Part shown: positions 59,501 through 64,000 of the stretch, piece after piece | Layout: each line of letters opens with the position of its first letter | Position numbering within the stretch: the first letter of the stretch is position 1 | Assembly (NCBI GenBank): GCA_019155185.1 | Contig: CM032803.1 | Location: forward strand, 1,424,001 to 1,488,000 | Reading direction: 5' to 3' | DNA from: Beaufortia kweichowensis | Taxonomy: Eukaryota; Chordata; Actinopteri; Cypriniformes; Gastromyzontidae | Length of the DNA: 64,000 bases | Program-made: the position numbers and the translations under genes | The notes under the pieces: model-generated | Told to the model about the DNA's origin: nothing | The model's database searches: none | The model's input: only the letters and a program-made list of their open reading frames with translations

Positions 59501-62500
59501 AAGTTGTCACAAGGACGGTACTGGTTTGCTATAGTTTTTTAGGTTTGGTGTTAAAAGTCTAAAATACAGTACACCAATGTGTTTTCTATATGGGTTTCAA
59601 TATAAAAAAATACAGTAGGTTCTACATACTATACTTTGGGCCATGTATATAGTATATATAGTATATGTATATAGTTCAGTATTATCTTTGTATGCTGCTG
59701 AGCTGAAAAGGCTTTGACAATTACTTGCACAGTATTTTTTAAGCCAATAAAGAAATTGAGAAAGAGAAAGATTACTATATTAAAGGGAGACAGATTCATG
59801 TAGCGAAACCTATTTTAATTTTGCACAGACTAGCCAATGGAAATGCAGGTGGACTATGAAGGTCAATGTCAACGAGAGATCCGCGGCTCACGCTCGCAGT
59901 CGTTTTACACAGATCACCAGCATTTTCTAAAGACCTCTTTCTCTCCATTTTCTGCTTGGCCAGCCGTTGTGAGCAGCATGAATAGCCCTCTGTTGTCCTG
60001 CGCTATGATCGTCACATGTGGACATAGAATGTGATGGATGAGCTTGTACAGCAGTGCACCCCATTAGCCCATACTAAAGAGAGAAGAACAGGCTTTTAAT
60101 TCTGTCATGATACGACAAAGAAGTTCATTAATATTTTTAATTTACTGTTTTATAAAGACATTAGATATATTTCTCCGCTTGGCATAGTCTATTTTCACTG
60201 TAAGTTTTGATCGAGGTAGGGAAGTCATTCATTCACAAAAACTAATGAAAAGTTTTGCCTTTTTTGGAAGTTTTAAGATTGGCATTAAAATGATGTGAAC
60301 TGGATCATTTGTGTCTGAAATGGAAGTTACTGTTTGTTGTTTATTGTTTAAAAACAATGTCATCGATATGAGATAGTATAGTGGACTAATGAGCAAACAC
60401 TGTTGGCAGGTGGTGTTCATTTTAAAAGTTGATTATTTCAGGTTTATTATTTATGTATATACTATTTTTTTCTGTCTCTGGAACAAGTTCTAGTCACTTT
60501 CTAGTGATTATCCTGTGCTCATCCGCTAAAAGTAAATTCGTACTGCTGTGGGGAAACATAGCCCTCATTAATTGGTCTCGTTCTTGTACCCTCCTGACAC
60601 GTGTCCTGAAGCACTATAGCTGGAGGACAAACTAACCACATCACCCCCTGTGATTGTCAGTGACAGGTGCATGTTTAAGCTTTCTGTGCAGGTTGTCTGA
60701 TGCAATTCCTTTCTCTCAGTTTATCTACACATCCAGTACCCTTGAGAAACAACTTTAGAAATCATCCCTCTTTTTCCCATCTATATCAAATCTTTGAACA
60801 TCATTAAAAATAAGCTCCTGAAAAAATAGATAGTTAGATATTATGGCGTACCATATTGGCATATATGGCATTACTATATGTTGACTGGCATTCAGTTCAC
60901 TACTCACTGCTTGTGCAAAAGTCCTTTAAACATTGTACCTTTTTTTTTTGCTTTACACATCTGCAGATTGGTTCACGCTTTAGCAATATAAAAGTGTGTC
61001 GGTTGTTTTCACAGTATGAAATACGCTCTACGAAATGGAGGATGAAAGCCATATTTGAAGCAACACATCTCCAGCAGCTGTTCGGAGGTGAAGGTCGGCA
61101 TACGAGGACTCGGAGGTCACTGCAGCTACGTCTGGGTGTCAGACTGTGGCGGAGGCACGCTTTATGACTCCCTGCTGAATCTCATTCTGTCTAGCTCATC
61201 CCTTCTCTTCCTTTTACCTGCATGCCACATTACATTTTGAAGGTGAATCCCATAAATACGAAAATTATGAAGCAGGTTGAATTACCCAGGAGGCTGCCTC
61301 CGTGCGTGCCTGCCAGATATTTTTGCACGACGGCTCCATTTAGCGGAAGACGCCGAACGACCAACAGCAGGAGCCCTGCAGCTGACTTCACTAGCCTGTT
61401 GCCGGAATGACCCTTAAATCATTTCCTCCTTTCTCCTAAAAGAAATGATTCCTCATGCCATGAGGAGAAATGAGAGGAAGGGAGTGAGAGAGTAATCCCA
61501 GAGCGACCGTATCATTCCTGGGTTGGTTCTTTATGTCTTTAGTTTCTACTTCCCGCTCAGCTTTTTTGATCTGTACAAAAGGGATGAGGAAATTTGCCTA
61601 ATCTCTACGAGGATTCTGACGGGTTCGTACAGAGACATACACATACTCGGCAAGTGCAACGACCTTCTCTTATTTCTTCTTTCTAGTCTTCATTTTATTC
61701 TCTGTTTGAATGTAAAAACATTGAAGCCGAAGTCATCTTTGACTAGTTTATCATTGCTGTTGAGAGGGCAAACTGATGGCAGCAAATTAATACAAATTTG
61801 ATTTTTTTCTATTAAAAGGGAAGAAAGATGAGATCAGAATCCATAAATCCAAAAATGCCACCTTGCATCCAGAGTCTGTTTATTCAAATAAAATGTGAGT
61901 GCTTTAGAAGATACTGTTTAAAGATTAATGGACAAACAGCTCATAGAATCAGCTCTTAATCATGGGATGAACGTTCAGATCATTTGCTAAGACAATGTTG
62001 CCTTGTAACCAAATTCTTTCATACAGAATGAAGCAGCTTTACAGAAAATCATACCTTTTATTTTTCTTTGTCTGTCAAGTTTGCTTTATTTGTAAAAGTA
62101 TACTTTGAAGCAAAGTCATTGGCACTCAGTCTGGACTGATCTGTACATTTCTTTTGGATGGTTTCCCTTGCCTCCCATGTCAATCAGAGGAGGGGGTGGG
62201 AGCAGAACAGGAGAACACAGCCAGGAACAGCCACAGCTGTTGGGTGATGGGACTTGGCCAAAGCCCCCTGCTTCCGTCCTCCATTGCCAGCACTGAGGAG
62301 TGGAGCGGGCTCAATAAGAGAGGAGTGGACTGGACCACAGGGGCAGCAGGGGCACAACCTGTCAGAAGTACCAGTGCCAACCCACTGAGCCATTTGGAGG
62401 TACTGATGACTGAAAGTGACTTTCATAAGTTCTGAGAGTTGTATTTGAGCCAGCTCCAGACACAAGCAAACATTTACATTGATGCAGTTTTCATCATCTT

Positions 62501-64000
62501 GCTGTGCTATACTAATAATATTTCCAGGGGGAATTTTCCAGGAAAGGTTAATATTGTATGTACTTTGGCACTCTGTATCAGCACTTAACTAGTAGATTGA
62601 ATGTTTGTCCTCATAAGTTTTACAAAACAGTTGTAGTTATTGGTTTAGCCCGTTTTTAGGTTAATAATTAGGTTAGGTTGATGTTTTTTATATTGCCTAA
62701 TGTAAATATTTGACTTGGTAAATATATATTTGTGTGTAAGCATTTCTAACAAAGTTATACTTGATAGTTTTATTTTAGCTTTTAATGTTGATCAGTTATT
62801 ATATTTTCATTTTGTGTTTTTTTTCTTGCACACTTAACAAGCAGTATAGCAATTAATCATCACAAATCTATTTTTCAAATAGTGCTGTTTTTTGTAAATA
62901 AGTGCATGATGACCTTTATATCGTGGAAATCATGTAGTTTAGGTAATGTGTTTGTTGTTCACCATGTCAAACACCTTTCCATGCAGTTTCATAAAACTTG
63001 TATAATAATTATACAGCAGACAAAGCGATGTTGTTTAAAATAACTTCATATGAATTTAACAATGCAAGACGACAACGTCCTATGTGACTGTAGAGTAAGT
63101 GGTGCTGGAAATGGTGTACTATATATGTGACTAACTGAAGCTGTAAGCTAGATTAAAGTCAACAGAGTCACCTGTGGATGTCACAGACCCCTGAGAATTG
63201 ACAGGCTGTCGACAGTTTTAAAATAAGTGAAGAAAGATGACAGAGTTACAAAAGGGCTGTGGGGACCTAAGTGTTCAATGGAGACTGTGAGACAGGTAAT
63301 TCACCGGTACAAACCCTGGGGAAAGCACGGCTTCTTATCAATCCCCAGGCCTCTTTTTTGTTCCGCCCGAGCATTGAGCGCTGTTATTCAGCAGACACGC
63401 TGAAATAAATGTTTTTTTATTATTTTTGGGAAAGTGAGTAGAGATGAATATTGTTGTTGATAACAGCTCTTCCATCTGCAGCTCCGCGGACGCCGAGTTC
63501 ATCTACTACATCTAATTTGAGAGCACATTCCCGCTGTTGTGTCTCGACTGTGACATCTCTGTCTAAGTCTTCCCTACAAGGCTGGGGGGGGCTTTGCCTA
63601 TCCGATTGCGATAGTAATTGCGTGCGGCAGAATCCCACCATAAAGTCATCAATCAGCCGGGATCCATGGGAGGTTTAACCGAATTTCATTTTTCCATTCT
63701 GCAAGACTTATAGCTGGTGTGAGCGTCGGTCCACGGCAGGGAAAATTAGTTTAATAGGGAATGTCATATGCGCGGGGTAGCATCCGTCAACGTACAGGTC
63801 ACGCTTATTTCCTGCTTGCCTTTCATGTGCCGTAAGAAGTAGTAGAAAGTTTGCTGTACTCCGCTGCTTTCCTCCCTGTGAGCTTAAATATTATATTAAT
63901 ATTGGTGTATAATGTGTCTCACCTTTGTAACATTTTTAGTAAAATTAGTACACTGCAAGTGGATAGATAGATGTTTATTAACCTTCCGTTATGACGCTAC
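56561..64000. other. Unique noncoding sequence to the window end
   Basis: No supported gene. 57720-57900, 59280-59420, 61020-61400 and 63440-63760 are balanced-GC, CpG-containing blocks lacking repeats, possible conserved noncoding elements. 62190-62460 is GC- and AG-rich and open for about 93 codons on both strands, with no recognisable protein. A TA-rich GTATATAGTATAT-type patch lies at 59645-59675. 62610-62690 has a faint likeness to the GT-flanked repeat family but is not called. The last 30 bases contain a TAGATAGAT run at the edge. Confidence 0.45.

Noticed and set aside
59837..60034. 65-codon open frame after a CACAG at 59828
   Set aside because: Upstream pyrimidine tract is weak, and the translation matches nothing known.
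62610..62690. Possible third GT-flanked repeat (GTCCTCATAAGTTTTAC and TTAGGTTAATAATTAGGTTAGG)
   Set aside because: No GT edges and poor block order; likeness is too faint to call.

Overview
The window looks like nuclear DNA of a teleost, most likely a cypriniform (carp, minnow or zebrafish relative). This rests on its dispersed repeats: a tRNA-derived SINE with the 3' tail AAGTCGCTTTGGATAAAAGC, a nonautonomous hAT element starting TAGGGGTGGGA, an inverted-repeat element built around CTTTACAATAAG, one starting TGTGACCC with CCACAAAACCAGTC, one ending GAACCATCCCTTTAA, GT-flanked mobile microsatellites and a GGT/ACC-rich 'accagc' repeat. I recognise these families from memory; no search was run. 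There are no operons, Shine-Dalgarno sites, prokaryotic genes or CRISPR arrays.

No protein-coding gene, rRNA or tRNA can be identified with confidence. Open frames are short, are not flanked by convincing exon structure, resemble no family I recognise, or are translations of CT dinucleotide tracts. The window is best read as a gene desert or the inside of one or more very large introns. Visible mobile-element sequence is only a small part of the window, which is low for a cypriniform, and the rest appears to be unique sequence.

Layout: 1-5610 is unique sequence with a homeodomain-type dyad at 4534-4551. A long CT/GTCTCT microsatellite lies at 5611-5844 and a decayed inverted-repeat transposon at 6873-7130. 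A GT-flanked repeat sits at 9570-9733, and a short duplicated segment occurs at 10487 and 12232. A pure ATTTT array (13907-13980) is followed by a SINE (14171-14285) and a second CT tract (17767-17964). Between 18 and 25 kb is unique sequence with weak exon-like blocks near 20.5-21.0 kb, then a second GT-flanked repeat (25470-25648). From 27.6 to 30.4 kb there are two mobile-element relics and an AT minisatellite. At 32590-32755 an isolated CpG-rich block with a CRE, an inverted CCAAT box and a TCTCGCG dyad precedes a possible two-exon coding start (to 32995). From 35.2 to 38.0 kb there are four repeat fragments. From 38 to 56 kb the sequence is mostly unique, with several blocks resembling conserved noncoding elements (moderate GC, TAATTA/CTAATTAG cores). 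A 314-bp hAT MITE with a perfect 8-bp target duplication lies at 56231-56560, and 56.6-64 kb is unique sequence.

The best point for a second look is the CpG-rich promoter-like block at 32.6 kb with its phase-compatible small exons. Next come the candidate conserved noncoding blocks, which would make sense as long-range enhancers of a developmental gene outside the window. I found no evidence of a novel multi-gene system.
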